From: Carnobacterium iners
GTDB lineage: Bacteria > Bacillota > Bacilli > Lactobacillales > Carnobacteriaceae
Assembly (NCBI RefSeq): GCF_900177385.1
Contig: NZ_FXBJ01000002.1
Location: 1,430,001-1,494,000 of the forward strand
DNA: 64,000 nt
Direction: 5' to 3'
In this document: positions 42,466 to 50,440 of the stretch, piece after piece
Layout: each line of letters opens with the position of its first letter
Position numbering within the stretch: position 1 is the stretch's first letter
Translations under genes and position numbers: made by a program
The notes under the pieces: model-generated
Seen by the model: only the letters and a program-made list of their open reading frames with translations
Databases searched by the model: none
What the model was told of the DNA's origin: nothing

Positions 42466-43851
42466 ATGAATCTTTTTCGTAAAAAACCATTAAATACAGA
42501 GATGCTCTCAAAATCATTATTAAGAAAAGAATTAAAGACATTTGACCTAATCTTATTAGGTCTAGGTGCGATTGTTGGGACGGGAATCTTCGTTATCACA
42601 GGGACCGCAGCAGCCAATATAGCTGGACCAGCACTAATTATTTCGTTTGTTATTGCCGCATTTTCATGTATCTTATCCGCTTTATGTTATGCAGAATTTG
42701 CTTCTAGAGTACCCATTGGTGGAGGCGCTTATGGGTATATTTATACTATTTTTGGTGAACTAGTCGGTTGGTTAGTCGGTTGGTTATTAATTTGTGAGTA
42801 TTTATTAGCTAATGCTTCAGTCGCTTCTGGCTGGTCTGGCTACGTTCATGGCTTTTTAGAAGGAATAGGGATTTACTTTCCACAAGCTTTAAGGGCATCT
42901 TATAATCAAGCTAACGGAACGTACGTTGACGTTATTGCAATTGTTATTACATTATTGGTGACTTATTTGGTTACACAAGGGGCTAAAAAAGCTTTACGAT
43001 TAAATAATATTATGGTTATTATAAAATTTAGCTTAATTGCCTTATTTATTTTAATAGGCGTATTTTATGTAAAGCCAGCTAACTGGACGCCTTTTATGCC
43101 ATTTGGTTTAAAAGGTATAACTTCTGGTGCGGCGATTGTTTTCTTTGCTTTTTTAGGTTTTGATGCAGTTAGTACCGCAGCTGAGGAAGTAAAGAATCCT
43201 CAAAGAGACGTACCCAGGGGAATTATCGGATCGCTTGGCATTGCGACTGTCTTATATATAGGCGTGACGCTAGTGCTAACGGGATTGGTTCCTTATACAC
43301 AATTAAATGTAAAAGATCCAGTAGCCTTCGCTATGCGATTTATTGGGCACAATGTTGTAGCAGGGATGATCTCAGTAGGTGCGATACTAACGTTATTAAC
43401 TGTTTTAATCTCAATGACTTATGGATTAACCCGTTTAATTTATGTGATTAGTCGTGATGGATTATTACCCATCGGATTAAGTCACGTCAACGAGAAGACC
43501 AAAACACCTCATAATGCTACATTTATAGTTGGTATCTTATCCGCTACATTAGCAGGAATCATTCCTTTAGATCAATTGGCAGCAGTAACCAATATCGTTA
43601 CATTAATGGTATTTGTCATTATCGCAGCTGGTATTTTAAAACTAAGAAAAGAATATGGACAACCAAAACCAGGAGAATTTAAAGTTCCGTGGGTCCCATT
43701 CTTTCCAATTTTATCTATTGTAGTTTGTTTGTATTTGATGTTCCAACTATCTTTATCTGTCTGGGTTATGTTCATCATCTGGGTTACATTAGGTTTAGCT
43801 ATCTACTTCCTATATGGAAACAAACATAGCCAACTAAATAAAAATGCGTAG
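42466..43851 (+). CDS. APC-family amino acid permease
   Basis: A 461-residue permease with 12 helices, cationic/branched amino acid transporter (CAT, YfnA-like) subgroup: LILLGLGAIVGTGIFVITG in helix 1, CYAEFASRVPIGGGAYGY, FFAFLGFDAVSTAAEEVKNP and DGLLPIGLSHVNEKTKTPHN. ATG 42466 follows AAGGTAGG; it lies 20 bases after the sugar transporter and may be read through from its promoter. The last codons (Asn-Ala-stop, AAT GCG TAG) overlap the start of a foldback repeat. Confidence 0.9.
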   Translation: MNLFRKKPLNTEMLSKSLLRKELKTFDLILLGLGAIVGTGIFVITGTAAANIAGPALIISFVIAAFSCILSALCYAEFASRVPIGGGAYGYIYTIFGELVGWLVGWLLICEYLLANASVASGWSGYVHGFLEGIGIYFPQALRASYNQANGTYVDVIAIVITLLVTYLVTQGAKKALRLNNIMVIIKFSLIALFILIGVFYVKPANWTPFMPFGLKGITSGAAIVFFAFLGFDAVSTAAEEVKNPQRDVPRGIIGSLGIATVLYIGVTLVLTGLVPYTQLNVKDPVAFAMRFIGHNVVAGMISVGAILTLLTVLISMTYGLTRLIYVISRDGLLPIGLSHVNEKTKTPHNATFIVGILSATLAGIIPLDQLAAVTNIVTLMVFVIIAAGILKLRKEYGQPKPGEFKVPWVPFFPILSIVVCLYLMFQLSLSVWVMFIIWVTLGLAIYFLYGNKHSQLNKNA

Positions 43852-43970
43852 AAAAATGATTTGCTTCGATAAGAAAATAGAAACCAGTCAGATAGGATGT
43901 TTTTTGTCCTAATGACTGGTTATCTTTTTTCCAAATGTCTAAAGCGTCTAGCTCAATTAAAGATGTGAAA
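43844..43970 (+). repeat. foldback intergenic repeat, copy C (overlaps the APC permease stop)
   Basis: ATGCGTAG (43844-43851, containing the TAG stop) corresponds to ATGCGAAG of copy A; then GCTTCGATAAGAAAATA at 43863-43879, identical to copy A for 17 bases; then the hairpin at 43882; then TAGCTCAATTAAAGATGTG at about 43949-43967 as the closing motif. Confidence 0.7.
43882..43930 (+). terminator. terminator-like hairpin inside repeat copy C
   Basis: AACCAGTCAGATAGGA / TCCTAATGACTGGTT followed by ATCTTTTTT. Near twin of the hairpin at 22053. Confidence 0.75.
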
Positions 43971-44165
43971 AACTTTAATTTACTCTTTGTGGTCATTTTC
44001 TAGCTTTTCTTCTTTATCATCTGATAAAGTAAGGCTTTATTCTATGAAATAAATGAAATCTGTTATACAATAAAGTAACAAATAAGAAAATTAAAACTAA
44101 GTTCTCTAACACTCATAATCGAGTTAGAAAATTACTTTAGCATTAATAAACTGGAGGGAAAGAAA

Positions 44166-44750
44166 ATGAATAAAATGATGAGTAAAAAAGTGATAATAAT
44201 AGCAGCGACATTAGTATTTTCTTTTATACTTGTAGCATGCGACAATAATTCCCAAGATGAGGGCATGATGACTCCAATGCAATCTAGCAATCAAATGGAT
44301 ACTTCAACAAAAGGAATAGAAAATACGACATTTGATGTGAGTATGGAACAGGCAGTAGAAACCTTTAAAGAAGCTTATCCAAATGCGCAAATTGTTTCTA
44401 TTAATCTGGACAAAAATTTTAGTAACTATTTATATGAAATTGAAGGATTTAATGAATTACAGGAAATAGAACTATCTATTGATACAATGTCTGGGGAAAT
44501 CTCTAAGCAAAGAACAGAAAATAAAGATGATTTAATTGACGATGATAGTTTAGAGCTAGAAGGTCTTATCACACCTCAAGAAGCAATGAAAGTGGCTCTT
44601 GAAAAAGTAGGAAAAGGCTACGCTAAAGACTGGGGACTAGATAGTGAAAATGGAACAGTTTATTATGAAGTAGATTTACAAGGCAGCGGCCAAGGTAACG
44701 ATGATGCCTTAATTGATGCTAAAACAGGAGAATTCGTCGGCCTAGACTAA
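44166..44750 (+). CDS. lipoprotein with two PepSY domains
   Basis: A 194-residue secreted lipoprotein: signal helix VIIIAATLVFSFILVAC with lipobox LVAC (Cys near residue 25), a Met/Ser/Gln-rich linker, then two PepSY repeats, MEQAVETFKEAYPNAQIVSI...TMSGEISKQ and TPQEAMKVALEKV...DAKTGEFVGLD. PepSY proteins are thought to inhibit or shield extracellular proteases; no partner is nearby. CTGGAGGG before the ATG and a long perfect hairpin behind it. Confidence 0.88.
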   Translation: MNKMMSKKVIIIAATLVFSFILVACDNNSQDEGMMTPMQSSNQMDTSTKGIENTTFDVSMEQAVETFKEAYPNAQIVSINLDKNFSNYLYEIEGFNELQEIELSIDTMSGEISKQRTENKDDLIDDDSLELEGLITPQEAMKVALEKVGKGYAKDWGLDSENGTVYYEVDLQGSGQGNDDALIDAKTGEFVGLD

Positions 44751-44780
44751 AACGAAAAAGCAATAAATAAATAGGTTTAC

Positions 44781-44830
44781 AATAAATAGAGCTACTAATA
44801 TATCTTCATATATTAGTAGCTCTATTTATT
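44781..44830. terminator. bidirectional terminator with perfect 23-bp arms
   Basis: AATAAATAGAGCTACTAATA... mirrored exactly at 44808-44830 around the loop CTTC. Separates the convergent PepSY and YcxB-like genes. Confidence 0.9.
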
Positions 44831-44841
44831 GAATAGAAAGA

Positions 44842-45363
44842 TTATTTTTTTTCGCTAAATTCTAATTCTTTTAGAAAAAGTTTCTTTTCTTTAATAGTTA
44901 GATACCTTGTCGGTACAATATGTGCAGTAAAGCCACTTAAATAGATAAGAATCATATCTTCATAAATAGTTATTTCTTTTATACCGTTTCTTGTAGTCAC
45001 TTCAGTTGTATAGTTGTCAAAAACTTTTAAACCATTATTGTCAATAATCAGTGTCTTTTTTCCTAATAGAGATGAATTATCTCCTTCTTTTAAAACAGAC
45101 CTTATTGATTTTGTTAATAATTTTTTATAACTTCTAGGAAAATTCATGAGATAAATAACGATGAAGGAAAGAGCAATAATAGCCCAGTACAATGCAGGCT
45201 GATTTAGAAAAAAAATTCCCGAATAAAAAATAAGGATGCCACAGATAGCTGGCAACAAGTATTTCATAGGATAATAAGTCTTTTTTTGTGCTTTTGATTG
45301 TTGAATATGGTAAATATTAAATTTTATATAATCTTCTTCTGTTATTTCGTACTTTACTTCCAT
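44842..45363 (-). CDS. YcxB-like membrane protein
   Basis: A 173-residue protein: ITEEDYIKFNIYHIQQS, two adjacent membrane helices (about residues 33-72), then a soluble C-terminal domain with LLGKKTLIIDNNGLKVF and IYLSGFTAHIVPTRYL, the YcxB-like pattern (PF14317). Function unknown. ATG 45363 has AAAAAGGAG 6 bases upstream; the frame continues 21 codons further without a site. Confidence 0.75.
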   Translation of the reverse strand: MEVKYEITEEDYIKFNIYHIQQSKAQKKTYYPMKYLLPAICGILIFYSGIFFLNQPALYWAIIALSFIVIYLMNFPRSYKKLLTKSIRSVLKEGDNSSLLGKKTLIIDNNGLKVFDNYTTEVTTRNGIKEITIYEDMILIYLSGFTAHIVPTRYLTIKEKKLFLKELEFSEKK

Positions 45364-45584
45364 TAGGATACTCCTTTTTGGTATACTGTATTCCTTAACA
45401 AGCTTAGATTGTAGGCGTAAATACATGACATAGTTATGTTGGCCATGTTAAGTATACCTTATTTTAAAACAGTTAGAATTACTTTGTGATGGTATAAATT
45501 TTGAAAAATAAAAAGAGTTATCTAATAGTTAGTTAAGTATAAAGGCTTACACACACTTTTCAATAGAAGTAAGACATCGGAAAG

Positions 45585-45616
45585 TCATACTAGTCATTTT
45601 TTCAACTGGTGTATGA
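45585..45616. promoter_or_regulatory. imperfect palindrome upstream of the ABC system
   Basis: TCATACTAGT (45585-45594) and ACTGGTGTATGA (45605-45616) are imperfect inverted repeats, about 50 bp ahead of ATG 45667; TATAGT at 45617 may be a -10. The rest of the 300-bp spacer (45364-45666) is AT-rich with no gene. Possible operator; the regulator is unknown. Confidence 0.35.
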
Positions 45617-45666
45617 TATAGTTATTGCTGTCATAAAAAATGAATAATAGAAATGTAGGGATAGAA

Positions 45667-46368
45667 ATGGCTTTTGTAGAAATAATAGATGAATATAAAC
45701 GTTATAAAATGGGCGATACGATCATTGCTGCTAATGATGGTATTTCTTTTGAGATTAAACAAGGTGAATTCGCTGTCATTGTCGGTCCTAGTGGAGCTGG
45801 TAAATCAACTGTATTGAATATTTTAGGTGGCATGGATCAAGCTGATGAAGGAAAAGTTAAAGTCGACGGAGTAGATATTGCTCAGTTTAATAAAAAGCAA
45901 CTCACAAAATATAGAAGAGATGACGTAGGATTTGTTTTTCAATTCTATAATTTAGTGCCTAATTTAACAGCGAAAGAAAATGTTGAATTAGCGGCAGAAA
46001 TATCGAAAAATGCATTAGATGCTGAAGAAGTCTTACGTCAAGTTGGATTAGGTGAACGGTTAGATAATTTCCCAGCGCAATTATCTGGGGGAGAACAACA
46101 GCGTGTAGCTATTGCTCGTGCATTAGCTAAGCAACCAAAATTATTGCTTTGTGATGAACCAACAGGGGCCTTAGATTACGAAACAGGTAAACAAATTTTA
46201 AAGTTGCTACAAGATACCTGTATCAATACAGGAACGACCGTTATCGTTATTACACACAATCAAGCAATAGCACCAATGGCTGATCGAATTATTGAAATTA
46301 ACAACGCTAAAGTACGTAAGACCACATTGAACCCTAATCCTACAGCCGTAGCAGATATCGAATGGTAA
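45667..46368 (+). CDS. ABC transporter ATP-binding protein (MacB/LolD type)
   Basis: A 233-residue ATPase: Walker [11 protein letters not shown]-loop [17 protein letters not shown], signature [15 protein letters not shown], Walker [13 protein letters not shown] and switch His ITHN. Sequence class is that of ATPases serving FtsX-type permeases. ATG 45667 follows GTAGGGATAG; ATG 45640 is possible but lacks a site. Partner permease starts 15 bases downstream. Confidence 0.92.
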   Translation: MAFVEIIDEYKRYKMGDTIIAANDGISFEIKQGEFAVIVGPSGAGKSTVLNILGGMDQADEGKVKVDGVDIAQFNKKQLTKYRRDDVGFVFQFYNLVPNLTAKENVELAAEISKNALDAEEVLRQVGLGERLDNFPAQLSGGEQQRVAIARALAKQPKLLLCDEPTGALDYETGKQILKLLQDTCINTGTTVIVITHNQAIAPMADRIIEINNAKVRKTTLNPNPTAVADIEW

Positions 46369-46383
46369 GGGGGGAGAGATAAA

Positions 46384-49300
46384 ATGAAAAAGAAAGCACT
46401 ATGGAAAGATATTTTTAAAGAAATTTGGAAATCAAAAGGACGTTTTCTATCCATATTTGCGATTATTACTTTAGGTGTTGCCTTTTTTGCTGGAATTAAA
46501 GCTACTGGTCCCAACATGATTGACACAGCAGATCATTATTATCGCGAGAAAAATTTAATGGATCTTAAAGTAGTTTCAACTTATGGTCTAGAAGAATATG
46601 ACATAAAGCAGCTTCAGTCGGTAGAAAATGTGATTGTACGCGGGGCATATAGCCAAGATGTTATCTTGGAAGACAGCGCATTAGTCACCAAAGTTTTTAG
46701 TTATCCTAAAAATGCGACTGAAAAATCAAATCAGTATGCGATTATATCAGGGAGATTACCTGGAAAATCGGGTGAAATTGCACTAGACGCAACGGAGGTC
46801 TATACTTCAGAATACTCTCTAGGAGATCAAATTGATTTAACGACAGACGATGAAGAAAATCCTTTATCTGATAAGTTAAAAATAACGAGTTATAAAATAG
46901 TAGGTTTTGTAAATAGTCCTCAATACATTGAAAACTTTACTCGAGGAAACAGCACAGTAGGAAAAGGAACATTAGATGGATTTGCTGTTATTCTGGATGA
47001 AGATTTTGATATGGAAGTTTACACAGAAGCGTACTTAACTTTTTCTGATACGAAATCATTACTAGCCTACTCAGAAAAATATGAAGAAAAAGTTGATAAG
47101 TATCGATCTAAAATTGAAAACATGACAAAATCTTTACCACAAAATAGATTAGAAAGTATTCAAAAAGAAGCGCAAATCGAAATTGATAAAGGCCAAAGAG
47201 AAGTTGATGAAGCAAAAGTAAAATTAGCAGATGGACAAAAAAAATTAAATGAAGCTAAAAAAGAACTGACAGAAGGTTCAAAAGACTACCAAGAAGGTTT
47301 AGCAACATTTGAAAAAGAAATCACTAGTGCACAAGCTGAAATAGATAAGAATAGCAAAAAAATTAGTGATGGAAAAAAAGAATTGGCAACTCAAAAAGAA
47401 AACTTAGAAGCTGGTCAAACTGAACTAAATAAAGCAGAGCTAACTTTCAATGAACGAAAAAAGTCAGCTGAAGCAGAACTAGCTGCTGGGGAAAAAGAAC
47501 TAACGGCTAATCAACAAATATTATCTGATAGTTTTAAAGCAATTAGCCAGTCTAAAGCTGAAATCAAAAATAATGAAGAAAAGATTCAAGCTGAAAAGAA
47601 TAAGCTTGAGCAAGGTCAAATAAAGTTAACTCAAAGCAAGCAAAACGTAAAAAATCAAAAAGCAAATCTTATATCAATTAGTAAAATAGTAGAAAAACCA
47701 GTTGGTTCTATCACTCAAACTGAAATAATTACGGCTCTTGCTAAGGCCCAAGAAATAGACAAAGTACTTAGTACTTCGTTAGGACAACAACTGACTAGCT
47801 TCTTTGCCGGAAATACTCCGGCTGCTTCAGTAAAAACGACTATAATAGCGACGAATGGCTCAATTACTGAAGGAGAGAATGCGTTAAAAGTCCAACAAAA
47901 TGAAATCAATCAAGGTAGTGCAGAAATTGAAGTTTCTGAAAATAAGCTCAATAAAAGCAAAGAAACGATTGAACAAAGCCAAACGGAATTAGAGGCAGCT
48001 CAATCTCAATTAAATGAAGCGAAAGCATCTTTTGAGCAACAAAAAATAAGTGCTAGAGAACAATTAGCTGCTGGAGAAAATGAAATTGTTGAAAACCAGC
48101 AAAAAATTAATGAAGGTAAACAAGCTATTCAAGAAGCAGAAGCTGAATTAATTAAAGGTGAAAACCAACTAGTCCAAGGTAAAGAAACCTTGAAAACTGA
48201 ACAGGCTAAAGGAGAAGCTGAATTAGGTAAAGCCAAAGCATCTTTAGATGAAGGCCAAGATGAATACAATAAAGCAGCAAAAGAATTTGAAAAGAAAAAT
48301 AAAGAAGCCGTAGAAGAAATTGCAGACGGTGAAGCGGATTTATTAACGGCAAGACAAGAGTTAGCTGATCTCGCAAAACCAGAATACTTTGTTTTTGATC
48401 GTAGCACTAATCCTGGTTACAAAGAATACAGTGATAATGCAGAACGAATATCTGCTATCGCTCAAGTATTTCCAGTTTTCTTCTTTCTAATAGCTGCATT
48501 AGTTTCTCTGACAACTATGACAAGAATGGTAGATGAGCAACGCTTACAGATTGGGACATTAAAGGCCTTAGGTTATACCAGTGGAGATATAGCTAAAAAG
48601 TTCCTTGTTTATGCTTCGCTTGCAAGTGTATTTGGAACAATAATTGGTCTAGTAATCGGGTATCAAGTTTTTCCTAGTATAATCTTTAATGCTTATGGTT
48701 CATTGTACAATATGCCAGATATTCGTATTACGTATTATATCAGTTATGGTGTTATTTCGTTCATCATCGCGATTCTCAGTACAGTTGCCGCAGCATACGC
48801 AGCTACAAGAGTGGCATTGCAAAGTAATGCAGCGACATTGATGCGTCCAAAAGCACCGAAAATAGGAAAACGAATTTTCTTAGAACGTCTTTCATTTGTT
48901 TGGAATCGGATGGGCTTTATTCAAAAAGTAACCGCTCGTAACTTATTCCGTTACAAACAAAGGATGTTAATGACTGTTTTAGGAGTTGCTGGTTGTACAG
49001 CATTAATTTTAACTGGATTTGGTTTATCTGATTCTATTGCAGATATTTCAAGCTTACAATATGGGAAATTAATGAAGTATGATGCAATTGTTGCTTTTAA
49101 CAATGAGGCGACTAAGGAAGAAAAAGAGCAATACCAAGAATTCATTGACTCTCAATCAAGTATCACTAACAACATGAATGTCTTACAAGAAAGCTATACT
49201 GTTTCAGAAAAAGACGTAAATACACAAGACGTAACCGTTTTTGTTCCAGAAGAAAAAGAAGAATTATCTAACTACCTTCTTTTAAATAATCGTAAGTCAG

Positions 49301-50055
49301 GTGAGGTTTACTCTCTACCAGATGAAGGAGTAATCATCACTGAAAAACTAGCTAAATTATTTGGTTTAGACATAGGAGATACGATTACCCTAAAAGACGA
49401 AGACAATAAAAAAATGGATGGGGTAGTCAAACAGATTGCTGAAAACTATGCCGGTCATTACGTATTTATGACAAGTGATTCTTACATGAAATTAGTCGGA
49501 AAAAGGCCAGCATACAACACCCAACTGCTAATGTATCAAGCAAATAAAGCTTTTGAAGATAAATTAGGTAGCGATTTAACAGCTCAACCGAGCGTAGCAG
49601 CCGTTAGTTTTGTAAGTCAAGTTAGTAGCGCGGTAAATGATACAACAGCTAGTTTAGCAATTGTTACACTAGTATTGATTATTTCAGCAGGATTATTGGC
49701 ATTTGTAGTACTCTATAATCTAACGAATATTAACGTTTCAGAACGAATCAGAGAACTATCTACTATAAAAGTCCTAGGATTTTATGATAAAGAAGTAACA
49801 ACCTATATTTATCGAGAAAATATTATTTTATCACTTATGGGAATCGTTGTAGGTTCAGGATTGGGAGCACTCTTGCACAGTTTTGTTTTACAAACGGCTG
49901 AAATAGATATGCTAATGTTTAGTCCAGATATTCGACTTTTAAGCTATGTTTACTCAGGGTTGTTAACATTGCTATTCTCAGGAATTGTTATGTATGCTAT
50001 GCATATCAAGTTGAAAAATATAGATATGATAGAAGCCTTAAAATCAGTAGATTAA
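46384..50055 (+). CDS. FtsX-like ABC permease with very long coiled-coil domain
   Basis: A 1223-residue permease. Helix 1 at about residues 18-38 (FLSIFAIITLGVAFFAGIKA), an extracellular domain to about 240, then about 400 residues (255-660) of Lys/Glu/Gln-rich heptads with recurring LxxGQxxLxxA and LAAGE phrases, broken near residues 430-505 by a small globular insert. Then helices near 690-830, a second FtsX unit with RNLFRYKQRMLMTVLGVAGC (about 855), another extracellular domain and three final helices. FtsX-type systems move no solute but transmit ATP-driven force to envelope enzymes, or export lipids and peptides; with so long an external rod a mechanotransmission role is plausible but unproven. 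Confidence 0.9.
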   Translation: MKKKALWKDIFKEIWKSKGRFLSIFAIITLGVAFFAGIKATGPNMIDTADHYYREKNLMDLKVVSTYGLEEYDIKQLQSVENVIVRGAYSQDVILEDSALVTKVFSYPKNATEKSNQYAIISGRLPGKSGEIALDATEVYTSEYSLGDQIDLTTDDEENPLSDKLKITSYKIVGFVNSPQYIENFTRGNSTVGKGTLDGFAVILDEDFDMEVYTEAYLTFSDTKSLLAYSEKYEEKVDKYRSKIENMTKSLPQNRLESIQKEAQIEIDKGQREVDEAKVKLADGQKKLNEAKKELTEGSKDYQEGLATFEKEITSAQAEIDKNSKKISDGKKELATQKENLEAGQTELNKAELTFNERKKSAEAELAAGEKELTANQQILSDSFKAISQSKAEIKNNEEKIQAEKNKLEQGQIKLTQSKQNVKNQKANLISISKIVEKPVGSITQTEIITALAKAQEIDKVLSTSLGQQLTSFFAGNTPAASVKTTIIATNGSITEGENALKVQQNEINQGSAEIEVSENKLNKSKETIEQSQTELEAAQSQLNEAKASFEQQKISAREQLAAGENEIVENQQKINEGKQAIQEAEAELIKGENQLVQGKETLKTEQAKGEAELGKAKASLDEGQDEYNKAAKEFEKKNKEAVEEIADGEADLLTARQELADLAKPEYFVFDRSTNPGYKEYSDNAERISAIAQVFPVFFFLIAALVSLTTMTRMVDEQRLQIGTLKALGYTSGDIAKKFLVYASLASVFGTIIGLVIGYQVFPSIIFNAYGSLYNMPDIRITYYISYGVISFIIAILSTVAAAYAATRVALQSNAATLMRPKAPKIGKRIFLERLSFVWNRMGFIQKVTARNLFRYKQRMLMTVLGVAGCTALILTGFGLSDSIADISSLQYGKLMKYDAIVAFNNEATKEEKEQYQEFIDSQSSITNNMNVLQESYTVSEKDVNTQDVTVFVPEEKEELSNYLLLNNRKSGEVYSLPDEGVIITEKLAKLFGLDIGDTITLKDEDNKKMDGVVKQIAENYAGHYVFMTSDSYMKLVGKRPAYNTQLLMYQANKAFEDKLGSDLTAQPSVAAVSFVSQVSSAVNDTTASLAIVTLVLIISAGLLAFVVLYNLTNINVSERIRELSTIKVLGFYDKEVTTYIYRENIILSLMGIVVGSGLGALLHSFVLQTAEIDMLMFSPDIRLLSYVYSGLLTLLFSGIVMYAMHIKLKNIDMIEALKSVD

Positions 50056-50112
50056 AAAGGTAGAAAAGGACTAATTAAAAACAAATCTGGAACATAACTA
50101 GCTAAGAATAAG

Positions 50113-50160
50113 AAAAAAAGTTCCATTTATCCAGTAAAACTGATGAATGAAACTTTTTTT
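50113..50160 (+). terminator. terminator of the FtsX-like ABC operon
   Basis: AAAAAAAGTTCCATTTATC pairs with GATGAATGAAACTTTTTTT, 17 of 19, loop of 10. Confidence 0.8.
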
Positions 50161-50227
50161 GGTTTGTTTGTATTAAAAATGAAGAAAAAAGACGTTCTCA
50201 TACTGGATTCATCTCATACGAGAGAAA

Positions 50228-50268
50228 CCTCTACAGCACCATTTTAGTATTTTTGTAGAGGCTTTTTT
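50228..50268 (+). terminator. second terminator in the 50.1-50.3 kb spacer
   Basis: CCTCTACA / TGTAGAGG, then CTTTTTTG. Only 70 bases after the previous terminator, with no gene between; it may end a small RNA. Confidence 0.7.
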
Positions 50269-50326
50269 GTTGTTTAGCTTTTCTATTGGGTATTAAAAAT
50301 AAGTAAACAATTCGTTAAGACTATTT

Positions 50327-50355
50327 TTGACAAATGAGTTAAAGCATTATATAAT
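50327..50355 (+). promoter_or_regulatory. consensus promoter of the metal ATPase gene
   Basis: TTGACA (50327-50332), 17-bp spacer, TATAAT (50350-50355): perfect vegetative hexamers and spacing, the strongest promoter in the window, so tight repression is expected. Confidence 0.9.
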
Positions 50356-50358
50356 AAA

Positions 50359-50380
50359 CATATGAATAGACATTCATATG
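50359..50380. promoter_or_regulatory. ArsR/SmtB-type operator-like palindrome
   Basis: CATATGAAT-AGAC-ATTCATATG, perfect 9-bp arms, immediately after the -10 box. The TGAA..TTCA core resembles operators of the CzrA/CadC/SmtB metal sensors. No ArsR gene is present in the window. Confidence 0.6.
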
Positions 50381-50384
50381 TAAT

Positions 50385-50399
50385 GCGTAATCGTTACGC
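50385..50399. promoter_or_regulatory. second palindrome, Zur/Fur-box-like
   Basis: GCGTAA-TCG-TTACGC, perfect 6-bp arms. Aligned as CGTAAT-C-GTTACG it differs at one position from the Bacillus Zur core CGTAATNATTACG. Lies in the 5-prime untranslated region. Confidence 0.4.
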
Positions 50400-50440
50400 C
50401 ATCAAAATAATTCTAACGTTTATTAAGAAAGGTGATAAAA

